From Leptidea sinapis (lineage: Eukaryota; Arthropoda; Insecta; Lepidoptera; Pieridae): a stretch of 64,000 nucleotides of DNA. The position numbers and the translations under genes were made by a program. Positions 52,286-61,321 of this stretch are shown here, in pieces; position 1 is the stretch's first letter, and each line of letters opens with the position of its first letter. The DNA lies in NCBI RefSeq assembly GCF_905404315.1, contig NC_066266.1, positions 1,743,501 through 1,807,500 on the forward strand, given 5' to 3'. Below the pieces are notes generated by a model, which saw only the letters and a list, made by a program, of their open reading frames with translations, ran no database searches and had not been told where the DNA came from.

Positions 52286-55200
52286 GTAATTCCGTTATTT
52301 TAATAAATTTCTTATCAGATAATGTAGAAATAATTAACGTTACTATGTATGAAATGTTGATAAATAGTAACATGAGTTACGAACATATAGTATGGGCCAA
52401 CAAATTTCAGCATAGCTTTTTAAATAATTAATAATAGTAATTGTATTAAAAAAAACATTTTAGATAAAACTGGATCACTGACTGCATTTATTTTTACAAT
52501 ATTCTGATTTGAAGATTTTATTTTTTGTATTTTCTGTTTAAAATCTCCAATTTTTTATTTCGTCTTTTTTTATTATTATTTACTTCTTAAACATCAATTG
52601 GTAATATGAGAATAAATATAACTATACCTTAACAATATATTATATTGCTCTAAATAAAAGACCCTAAAGTCATCCTTCTCTTTAAACATCTGTTAATATG
52701 TTTGTATTGCTTGATCTGTTTGAGGGTAGAACTAACATCTTTTGAAACTGGCAATTGCAGGCAATCAATTCTAGGATGCTGATACAAATAATATATATTT
52801 GTATGTGATAAAAAGTGTACACTTTAGTATAGGAAATTTATTTGAATATTTCTCTCAGTAAATAATTTAGCTCCAATTTAAAACTGAAGTTGTGTTTTAC
52901 TAAAATAATATTATTAGGTCAAAATTTATCATACTTAAATATTAAAAGAAAATGTCATTATTTCTTCATTTAATAATGTAGGTACTAGGTTTTTGTTGAA
53001 CATTTGGTTTTCAAGCATAAAATGCAGTGGATCTAGTACCATAATATATGTATTTATAAACTAACATGAGCTTGATATAGAAATTATAATCAAAATATTG
53101 TATTTTTTCTTTTTATAACATTAAATTTATTGAAGGACACAAAAGTCAAGTGTTTAAAATTATTATGTAAAATATAACAATAAAATACTGGATATAATAA
53201 CGATAAAATACCTTTATTAAGTTCCTTATAAATTATGGTATAATAGCTAACTAAGAAGGTACAGGAATTCAAATATAATAAGTAAGCCATATTAAGTATG
53301 TCACCTGAGTAACCCTCATTACTTATTGATCAGTGAGTCTGGGTAGGTACTGATTCAGTATTGATTATAACAGCAGGTGTGAAACAATACATTAATATTG
53401 CATAGTATTACAATGTATCTACCTGCGGAAAACTTCTAAAACCTACAACTTAACCAATCAAAATATTGCAAGCATTGTATTCATCAGAAAGTCTTTTTTT
53501 TTAACTAAATGTTCCATAAATAAAATATGAAATAGGTAATTTTTTACTATGTGATTCTCAATATATTTATTTATTTTTATCATCAAAATTACATACATAA
53601 CACATTTAGTTATATAAACTTCTGATAGGTACAATTCTGATTTATGTAACATTTAAAGATGAAAACAATATCATTCAATGGTAACAGTGTGATTTATACA
53701 GTCAAAAATGTTTAAGTACTAAAATTTATATAAAGTTAGGATATTATTTATATGGTTTTATAATGAAGAGGATAACATAGGTATATACTACTTGGAAAAA
53801 GTACATCAGAGTTTAAGCTTAAAGTGTGAGATGTTTTTTATTTTTTTTTTAATTATCCTTGAAAATAGTGATTTCTGAAAATTAACCACATTGTATTATC
53901 TGCAAAGCCTGGCGACGGGGGTGTTAGATTGATATATGTTATTAGATTTCTATGAAAGAAAGAAGGAAACAAAGACATTTATTTAACAAAACACTTACAG
54001 GATACATTTAATAGAATAAGATTCTTATTTGGTTTCTTTTGTACTTTACAAAACAAAACGAAAAAGAATGCAGGTATTTAAATAGTAGTTGATTTAATAT
54101 TGGAGAGTTCCTGTGCAGTGCAGGAAATTGGTTACTGACTTAGGATTATCTGTGACATGGCTGTGGCTGTGAAACAGCACTAATTCTCAGTAGTGTTTGT
54201 TTTTGTTTATAAGACATATTTTATATCCACTCCTATAGTACAGTCAGACACAACAAAAAATTAAGTTAAAGTTTAACTAAATATTGACAACTGAACCTGT
54301 TAACATACTGATATAAGCATCCTAGACTCCATTTAACCTTTTATCTCTTTGTCCTATAACATATGAGAGGCATGGCTATAAAGAATGGCATAGGCACAAA
54401 ATTGAATTTGTAAGAAACTGTCATAACCATAATGTTAACACCAGAAACAGACATAAGCTTATAATGCCTACTACTCGGCTAAGTCAAATATGGTTTTACA
54501 ACAGGATCCCAGAAAATCTTCAAATCAAAAGTATTATGTTATTCATAAGAATATTTATAAAAATCATTTGTGTGGGAAAGGTTACTATAATATAAATAAC
54601 TTTCTTAATCATACCACAGATTGGGAATGGAGCAACCACCCTCAGGCTATTAAATAATAAGTTTAATTGTACAATGTTACTTTTATTGTAAAACATATTA
54701 TTGATGAAAAAAAAGCCTGCTGAGTTTGTTGCGCCCATTCTTCTCAGGCCTGAGGCATTCATTTTGGAATGGGTGGTAGTTTTTTCACTTTCAATAAGTG
54801 AAATCACATCCTATTTTGAATAAAAATATTTGAATTTAAATTTGAATTTGAATTCCTAATGGTGCATTTTTAAATATTCATTCCACCAAGCATATTTCAT
54901 GAAGTTGTCAGTAGAGATAGTTTTGCAGTAATTGCCTCTATTACCAGTGGGGGGCTCCTTTGCACAGGATGCCTGCTAGATTATGGGTACCACAACAGTG
55001 CCTTCTTCTGCAGTGAAGCCGTAATGTGTAAAGTAATAGTGTAAATGTATAGCATTATTGTGTTTCGGTCTGTAGGGCGCCATAGCTAGTGAAATTAATG
55101 GGCAAATGAGACCTATTATCTTATGTCTCAAGGTCTCGAGCTCAATTGTAGTGCCACTCAGAAGAAATTTCAAGAACCCTCAGTGGCACTACATTGTAAT

Positions 55201-58200
55201 GGGCAGAGCGTATCAATTCCCTTCAGCTGAATTTCCAGCTCATCTCTTTCCTTATTCTGTTAAAATTCGGCTTTTTCTAATAATGCATGTGATCAGGTAA
55301 ACCTGTGCTGGTTTTGGCCAACAAGCAGGACAAGACAGGAGCTCTGGATGATGTAGATGTAGTAGAGAAATTGAACATTGAGCCGTTGGTTAACAAGTAA
55401 GTATTTATATTACATTCTAGTGTATGTACAGTAGATCTGACAGACTTGTTCCTGCTCAATCAATTATTATGACTCATAGTACGGCCTGTTACCATAATTA
55501 TGATATGACTAACGGCCGTCCCCAATATTCAGTCTATCTCTTACTTGAGATAAAAACCGTAACTATCGTTGACTTTTCTGTCCCAATAAACTTATCGACA
55601 GTAACTCACCTTATCCGTACACGCTGTCTGTCAATGGGACGACGTATAGCTTACCAGCGATAGAAGTTTGTATGGAAATTGCAATTCGCGGGTCCCAATA
55701 TAAGGCGACAAGGTTGACATTGAAGATGACAGTAGAAGGTAGTAATTTATCTCTATTTATAGATAGTATATTGGGAACGGCCGTAAATGTATAGAATTAT
55801 AGAATATTTTATAAATAAAACAAATAATAATGTGTACTGTTATTATTAAATGACGAAAAATAAAAACAATGAAGTATCACAGAGGCGGATTAAATGTCAA
55901 TTACGCCCTAGGTAAGTTATCTCAAAGACAATCTTATAATTTAATGGCAAGCTTTAAATGGTACTTACTAGGTAAGTGCATATTGAGTAGGTCTGAGAAT
56001 CGGACAACATCTATTTTTCATCCCCCTAAAGTTAAGGGTTTTTTTATTACATGGGTTACACGAATTTTTTTTTTAATTTTTAACATTTTTTTTAAATTTG
56101 TTTGATTAGGAGTCAGCATTAAAAAATACATACAATTTCAACGTTCACCCATCTACGATCAACACTTATTTTTGTATCGCGATTTTAATATTATTCTAAT
56201 CCATCCACAGACACGCAATAGAGTTGCAATATGGCAATCGAATATAATAATTATTGTAGTACCATAAATTTTATGTACGACCGTAATCACCGCCGCCTAC
56301 ATTAGATACCATACCATATACCATAGGAAATACAGCAGTGTTGCCGGCTTTTTGAATTGTTGTAAGCGCTTTTTTTGAAGTTACCTAATGGCGTCTTATC
56401 TCATAGCCTTCATCGACCTTATAACACAGTATTATACGGCTACATTATACCATATGATCAGGGTGACTTTTACGACGCGCGTACACCGTCACGTAAATTC
56501 CACACCGTGACGTTAGCTGGTCAACTAGATCATTTGTATCATAATTCAACTACCAAGCCCCTTGTAACTCATTTGTCTATTGAACCACAACCAATGGACG
56601 AGACTTAGAGAAATTTTAATATATAATTTCAATTTATTTAGTACTAGCTGAACCGGCAAACGTTGTTTTCCCATATAAATTATTTTTAGAGTTAGACCGT
56701 TTCTGGGACATGGCAACATTACTTTATTTTTCTAAAATAAACGTAGCCTAAGTAAGTCCTTATTACATCAGCTACCTGCCAATAAAATCCCCGTCAAAAT
56801 CGGTCCAGCCATTTCAGAGATTAGCCGGAACAAACAGTCAGACAGACAGACAAAAATTGTAAAAAATGTTATTTTGGTGTATGTACCAAGTAGAGTATAT
56901 ATATTCATATACATGTAGTAAAATACGGTTATTTCAATATTACAAACAGATAATCCCATTTTATTTATATGTATAGATGTATAGATACGTTTTAAAATAA
57001 TAAAAAATCTCTAGTTGTATAATAAAAATGTAATGATATGTTTTATTTACTTACACGTTATGTTTGTTATATATATGTTAATTATAATTACTTTCATTAA
57101 ATTGTGCGGTATAATAATATTTTCATTATTTGTGTTTAATACTGTTTTGTGCGTCCATAAGTAAGATATGATATATTTGTCTTTTAAAACACGTCTACGG
57201 TTTGGTGGTAAGCCTAAATATTACGTTATTTTTGATTTCAGATACAGATGTCCAACCCTAGTAGAATCTTACACAGCGTACCCACTGACGAAGTCGAAAA
57301 AGCTTAAAATCGATCCTGGCCTGAGGAAAGGCTACCAATGGCTGCTCAACTACATTGTCCGAAGATACGGCGACATAAATCTTCGCGTCCAAACAGACAT
57401 ACACACAGAACTAGAGCGCAGACGGCGAATGCTCAATCGCGTTGCGAACCGCGGTTCTCAAACTTTCACAGCGGTGAGCGACGACATAGCGACCCAAACC
57501 GGGTTTGAGAACCCCAATTTCGATTTGCAAAAGGCTGACGAAAATGGACTGATTGTTGTCAAACCTATAAAGCCGGCAAACGATTCGACAATCACTATCG
57601 AAAGTTTGGATGACTCTGATAATACAAGCAAGCCTAAGTTATCTCCGCTATTCGGAAGGGTAAGCGATTCAACTAGTGAGTCGGTCAAAATCGAATTGGA
57701 GCCGCGAAGTGAGTACAGGAAGCTCTCGCCAATTGTGAGGAAACCGATTAATCATATCGATTTTAAGAATCGACCGCAATCGAGCCCTACTTATAGGAAT
57801 AAGGTATGTATCATAAAATACATAATAGATTTAAGTTACGGGTAAATGTATAATCAAAATCAAGTCAATAACGACAGTGAATTGAACGAATATATTAGTT
57901 GAGAAAGTCCGTAGTGTGTAACTTTAGATAGTAAAAACATATATACTGGTTCGATAATTTTTTTCGAATTTCAAGTCCAGAGATATCGTGATGAGGTGGA
58001 AATCTCTTATATATGTAAAGATTTATTCATGTAACAGCCAGTAGCGGTCGTGCTATTCCGTAAAGTTAATGATACATACATTAAGAAAGTCTGTTTTATA
58101 AGTAACCTATACACCTTCTTTTACGAAAGAATTACACAAAAAACTTTCACGTAACTTGATCTTTTTACCAGTTTTGATAAATTATTTTGTCCTGTGCTTC

Positions 58201-60448
58201 TCTGGGGCATAAAAAGAATAGGGAATTCTCAGGCCCAAGGGTGTCGTATGAGACGAATAAGGGCTTTTACCAGTGGGAGGCTCCTTCGCACAGGATACCG
58301 TCAAGATGATGGATATCATAACGGCGCCTCTTTCTGTCGTGAAGCAGTAATGTGTAAGCATTATTGCGGTTTTGTCTGAAGGGTGCCGTAGCTAGTGAAA
58401 TTACTGGACAAATGAGACTAAACATCTTATGTCTCAAGGTGACGAGCTCAATTGTAGTGCCGCTCAGAATTTTTATGTTTGTCAAGATTTCTTATGTTTG
58501 GGCAGGGCGTATCAATCACTAGCTGCTGAACGTGCTACTCGTATCGTCTCTTATTGTCATAAAAAAATCATTTTTCAGCTGTCGTCAAGCAAGAGCTCGT
58601 CAGTTCAGGAGGAGAAGTCAGCGAAGGTGGCTGATACGAGAGTCACTCGAACCCCCGAGCTTGCGTTCAACAGACATCGAGTGCTGGTAGACGACGTGGA
58701 GCTGTCCACGATGCATCGCGAAATTGTACTGACAGATCGCGGTAATTACATCATTGTTGTAGTTATACAAATTAAATTTATAAACAAAATTTATGAACGA
58801 TGCGGGACTCGAACACACGACCTCTGGCGTTCCGTGCCAGTGTTCTAACCAACTGAGCTAACCGTTCGAATGAAGTATCGTCATAAAATACTACCATTAT
58901 ACCTTGGGTCATTTTCCGTTTTTCCGCCAGCCCTCGAAATTCAAATTCTTTTATTCAAATTGGAATTAAAATCACTTAATGAACGTCAATAAAGTACTAC
59001 ACATTCGAAATAGTGTGCTCAGACCTGAGAATAGGTTATGGGTACCACAACGGCGCCTATTTCTGCCGTGAAGCAGTAACGTGTTCCCATTACTGTGTTT
59101 CGGTCGCCGTAGCTAGTGAAATTACTCTCGAAACCCATTACTCTCGAAGTCTGGAAGGATGGTGTTACTATTGGCGGATACAAAATATCAAATTTGCGCT
59201 ACGCAGATGATACTACTTTATATGGAAGAGCTACTTCTCAAAATGGAGCGCGTGAGTCTAGAGATTGGATTAAAGTTTAACCGCAGTAAACCAAGGTGAT
59301 GATTGTAGATCGAATCCACAATAACTCACCCGACCTCATGCAGATTGGGAACTGCAAAGTTGTGCAATCTTACGTATATCTTGGTGCGCCGTATGGCGAT
59401 AGCAAGAACTGCGATGGACAAATAGAATATGGAAGAACAGAAACATAACAAAAGCCACGAAAATCTGGCTCGTCCAAACACTTGTTTTTCCCATATTTTT
59501 GTATGCTGCAGAGACGTGGACGTTGCGACAGGCCAGAAAAAGAAAATTTATGCTCTGGAGATGTGGTGCTGGAGGAGAATGCTAGGAGTTTCATGGACCG
59601 AGTTTCGCACCAACGTTGGAGACGTCCGTCTCCAAGAACTTGGCATAAAACAACGCCTTTGGGTGTTAATACAGAGTCGCATTCTTAAGTTCTTCGGACA
59701 CGTCTCCCGGCGCGAGAGTGAGTGCATTGAGCGCCGTGTCGTTCAGGGCAAAGTGGAGGGTACCAGAGGGCGGGGACGGTCGCCCATGCGATGGACCGAC
59801 CAAATTAAATCCGCTGTGGGCGGTCCATTGAATGAGTGCACAAGACTGTAGGCTAGCAGGGAAAAGTGGCGAAGTCTCGTGGGGCGTATCACATCTGCCC
59901 AAAAGATTCCACTTCGTGATGACCACGACCGCTCTGTCAAGAGTGTAACGACGAAGAAGAAGCTAGTGAAATAACTGGGCAAATGAGACCTAACATGTGT
60001 GAAGGTGAAGAGCGCAGTTGTAGTGCCGCTTAGAATTTTTGGGTTTTTTAATAATCTTCAACGGCACTGCAATTCAACACATTACAATAATGAGCAGGGC
60101 GTATCAAATACCATCACCTGAACGTCCTGCTCGTCTAGTCCCTTATTTATATATTTAAAACATACAATAAAATTTATAATTAAAAACCTGAGGGCATACG
60201 CTCCATTGAAATGAACTGTACTAGGAATAGCCCCAATGTATTCCGTCAACAGTCTTCTGATAAGTAATGTTGTTCCAGTTCACAAAGCCTCCTCCGACAT
60301 AGTTCCAGCCGAGGCGGCGACACTGCCACTAAGCGCCAGGCCCTCATCGGCTTCTCAGCTCATCAGGCGACAGCTGGAAATGTCTTCCCACCATCGACGT
60401 CGACTTAGTTTGCGATGTAAGTGTGGAGACAGATTTAATTTCCGATGA
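51937..60448 (+). CDS. ARL13B: ADP-ribosylation factor-like protein 13B (5 exons, complete)
   Basis: Exons 51,937-52,285, 55,297-55,396, 57,242-57,803, 58,579-58,741 and 60,279-60,448 join to 1,344 nt, 447 residues plus stop (human ~428). Family role: membrane-bound ciliary GTPase acting as an exchange factor for ARL3. The N-terminus MGNCWGLF offers Gly2 and Cys4 as lipidation sites. P-loop GLDNAGKT is at 23-30, switch II DLGGG at 66-70 (no catalytic Gln, as in ARL13B), and NKQD at 125-128. A basic helical segment (ELERRRRML) and a low-complexity tail follow. At 369-376 RHRVLVDD matches the position of the vertebrate RVxP ciliary motif but lacks the proline. The start is the first ATG in frame. 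Exon 5 could alternatively splice at GTAAGT (60,417), which would change the C-terminus. Identity is secure; the last residues less so. Confidence 0.94.
54415..54845 (+). pseudogene. Family 1 non-LTR retrotransposon 3' end
   Basis: Decayed codons for NVNTRNRHKLIMPTTRLS, FYNRIPENLQ and TDWEWSNHPQAIK, a GCCTGCTGAGTTTGTTGCGC motif, CTTTCAATAAGTGAAATCAC and an ATTTGAATTTAAATTTGAAT terminus. Confidence 0.85.
54948..55262 (+). repeat. Short repeat family A
   Basis: GGGGCTCCTTTGCACAGGAT, GCATTATTGTGTTTCGGTCT, GCTAGTGAAATTAATGGGC, a variant hairpin (GTGCCACTCAG / CTCAGTGGCAC, compensatory change kept) and CTTATTCTGTTAAAATT at the end. Confidence 0.9.
55297..55396 (+). CDS. ARL13B: ARL13B exon 2
   Basis: Acceptor CATGTGATCAG, donor AA|GTAAGT. 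Encodes GKPVLVLANKQDKTGALDD (first G shared with exon 1) and VVEKLNIEPLVNK, with the guanine-specificity NKQD motif. Confidence 0.94.
55513..55783 (+). mobile_element. MITE family K, copy 2
   Basis: Ends CGGCCGTCCCCAATATT and AATATACT...-paired TATTGGGAACGGCCG, flanked by TAA on both sides (55,510-55,512 and 55,784-55,786). Shares CGTAACTATCGTTGACTTTT and ATAGCTTACCAGCGATAGAA with the inverted copy at 45,692-45,999. Confidence 0.8.
55985..56275 (+). repeat. Dispersed repeat H, copy 2
   Basis: GTAGGTCTGAGAATCGGACA, CAGCATTAAAAAATACATAC, TTGCAATATGGCAATCGAAT and AATAATTATTGTAGTACC match 38,264-38,505. Confidence 0.75.
56448..56630 (+). pseudogene. Coding-like fragment J, copy 2
   Basis: Open from DQGDFYDARTPSRKF through VTLAGQLDHLYHNSTTK and PLVTHLSIEPQPMDET to TAG at 56,606-56,608. 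Homologous to 40,672-40,835, with two extra codons and several replacements. A possible acceptor ATGATCAG|GGTGAC precedes the homologous part in both. Unrecognised protein; likely a duplicated terminal exon or retrocopy fragment. Confidence 0.45.
56640..56900 (+). repeat. Dispersed repeat beginning CTAGCTGAACCGGCAAACG
   Basis: The opening resembles 7,612 and the inverted end of 38,264-38,605. It contains TCAAAATCGGTCCAGCCATT and CAGTCAGACAGACAGAC. Class undetermined. Confidence 0.5.
57242..57803 (+). CDS. ARL13B: ARL13B exon 3
   Basis: Acceptor TTTTTGATTTCAG, donor AAG|GTATGT. Encodes the end of the G domain (CPTLVESYTAYPL, KGYQWLLNYIVRRYGDINL), a basic coiled-coil-like segment ELERRRRMLNRVANR and a Ser/Pro-rich linker (KPKLSPLFGRVSDST). 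Confidence 0.94.
57804..58578 (+). other. ARL13B intron 3
   Basis: Its 3' half is a complete family A unit (58,200-58,570), whose A-run lies about 10 bp before the acceptor. Confidence 0.85.
58200..58570 (+). repeat. Short repeat family A, most complete copy
   Basis: Runs from GGGGCATAAAAAGAATAGGG and CAGGCCCAAGGGTGTCGTAT through GGGAGGCTCCTTCGCACAGG, GCATTATTGCGGTTTTGTC, GCTAGTGAAATTACTGGAC, GTAGTGCCGCTCAG and GGGCAGGGCGTATCAATCAC to CATAAAAAAAT. The right hairpin arm is partly lost. No A/B boxes seen. Confidence 0.9.
58579..58741 (+). CDS. ARL13B: ARL13B exon 4 (ciliary-motif region)
   Basis: Acceptor ATCATTTTTCAG, donor CGCG|GTAATT. Encodes LSSSKSSSVQEEKSAKVADT and ELAFNRHRVLVDDVELST; RHRV aligns with the vertebrate RVxP neighbourhood. 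Confidence 0.9.
58780..58905 (-). repeat. tRNA-derived SINE family C
   Basis: On the minus strand: GGTTAGCTCAGTTGG A box, B box GGTTCG-type decayed to GTGTTCGAGTCCC, and ATCGTTCATAAATTTTG tail. A well-preserved head but with loop changes. Confidence 0.8.
58935..59035 (-). repeat. Family 1 retrotransposon terminus
   Basis: On the minus strand: TATTCTCAGGTCTGAG, TTCATTAAGTGATTTTAATT and AATAAAAGAATTTGAATTTC. Confidence 0.7.
59036..60155 (+). repeat. Short repeat family A, split by an RTE insertion
   Basis: 5' piece 59,036-59,126 (GCACCTATTTCTGCC-type, GTAGCTAGTGAAATTACT) and 3' piece 59,961-60,155 (GCTAGTGAAATAACTGGGCA, hairpin, ACCATCACCTGAACGTCCTG). Confidence 0.85.
59127..59960 (+). mobile_element. 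5'-truncated RTE-type retrotransposon
   Basis: Encodes LRYADDTTLYGRA (RT catalytic YADD), VVQSYVYLGA, RRMLGVSWTEFRTNVGDV, ILKFFGHVSRRE, GRGRSPMRWTDQIKSAVGG and SREKWRSLV, separated by frameshifts; one open stretch is 59,429-59,851. It ends in ACGACGAAGAAGA. The 16-bp direct repeats AGCTAGTGAAATTACT (59,111-59,126) and AGCTAGTGAAATAACT (59,961-59,976) flank it as target duplication. Inactive. Confidence 0.9.
60279..60448 (+). CDS. ARL13B: ARL13B exon 5 (terminal)
   Basis: Acceptor TGTTGTTCCAG. Encodes VHKASSDIVPAEAATLPLSA, RPSSASQLIRRQLEM and RRRLSLRCKCGDRFNFR, stop TGA at 60,446-60,448. An internal GTAAGT at 60,417 could act as a donor if another 3' exon exists. Confidence 0.8.
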
Positions 60449-60460
60449 ATATTTTGTTCC

Positions 60461-60787
60461 CCGGGGCATAGTAAGAAGAGGGAAGTCTCAGAACCAAACG
60501 TGTCATAACACGCGACTGAGGGCGTTTACCGGCGGGAGGCTCCTTTGCACAGGATACCGGCTAGATACATTATGGGTACCACAACGATGCCTTTTTCTGC
60601 CGTAAAGCATAATGTGTAAGCATTATTGTGTTTCGGTCTGAAGGGCGCCGCAGCTGGTGAAATTACTGGGAAAATTAGACAACATCTTATATCTCAAGGT
60701 GACGAGCGCAATACTAGTAATGGGCAGGGCGTATCATTTACCATCAGCTGAACGCGCTGCTCGTCTGGTCTCTTATTGTCATAAAAA
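60461..60787 (+). repeat. Short repeat family A in the ARL13B 3' UTR
   Basis: CCCCGGGGCATAGTAAGAAG, GGCGGGAGGCTCCTTTGCAC, GCATTATTGTGTTTCGGTCT, GGGCAGGGCGTATCATTTAC and CATAAAAAATG. The hairpin segment is deleted (CAATACTAGTAATGGGC). Confidence 0.85.
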
Positions 60788-60889
60788 ATGTTTTAGTTTA
60801 GACTTAGTTTGCCATGCCAATGTAGGTTTAATTTGCGATGAATGTTTTGATTACACTTTGTTTGCCATGCCAATCTAGGTTTTGTTTGC

Positions 60890-60895
60890 AATAAA
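60890..60895 (+). promoter_or_regulatory. Candidate ARL13B poly(A) signal
   Basis: AATAAA, first canonical hexamer after the exon 5 stop, followed by a TTATTAAGTATTTTCTT T-rich stretch. Confidence 0.5.
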
Positions 60896-61321
60896 TTTAT
60901 TAAGTATTTTCTTAGATTAACGTGGTTTACAATGTAAAAAAAAAACAATTTGTTGATCATGGCCATTATTGGCATGTTCTAGTGAACAAAACCTCATTTA
61001 CAATGTAACTCCTTGGGTTAATGTTTGAACCTCAATAGCTTTTGACCCCGCCCATTTTTCATCAAGATTTTTCCAACTATATATGGAGGTCTGTATTACT
61101 GACGAATGGAATTTCTAACGCCGTCTTTGTGCTTTATGTATATAGATATGTATTATGCACATTGTTTTAGATATGCAACGCAACAAAACTAGCCCGGAAC
61201 GCAATTCGATGCTAATATATGAGCCGGGCAAACAGAAGCAGTTGGATAAAGGTGACTTTGAATTCACCGCCAATACCAAATAGGTTTGTATTTCGTCACT
61301 ATCTTTTAGGAGAATAGTGTG

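Larger units (their letters stand above)
52286..55296 (+). other. ARL13B intron 1
   Basis: 52,300-54,400 is AT-rich with nothing recognised. It is followed by a retrotransposon piece (54,415-54,845) and family A (54,948-55,262), whose end is ~34 bp from the acceptor. Confidence 0.75.
55397..57241 (+). other. ARL13B intron 2
   Basis: Contains MITE K (55,513-55,783), repeat H (55,985-56,275), a family 3 scrap (56,278-56,400, −), coding-like fragment J (56,448-56,630) and a GCTGAACCGGCAAACGTTG repeat (56,640-56,900). Confidence 0.75.
58742..60278 (+). other. ARL13B intron 4
   Basis: Made almost wholly of repeats: SINE C (−), a family 1 tail (−), and a family A unit split by an RTE piece. Confidence 0.85.
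60402..60895 (+). repeat. Three-copy degenerate tandem repeat split by family A
   Basis: Units at about 60,402-60,456, 60,800-60,850 and 60,850-60,895 share ACTTAGTTTGC, an ATGTAAGTGT/CAATGTAGG variable part, TTTAATTTGCGATGAAT and TTTTG. The family A insert (60,461-60,787) separates the first two. Confidence 0.7.
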
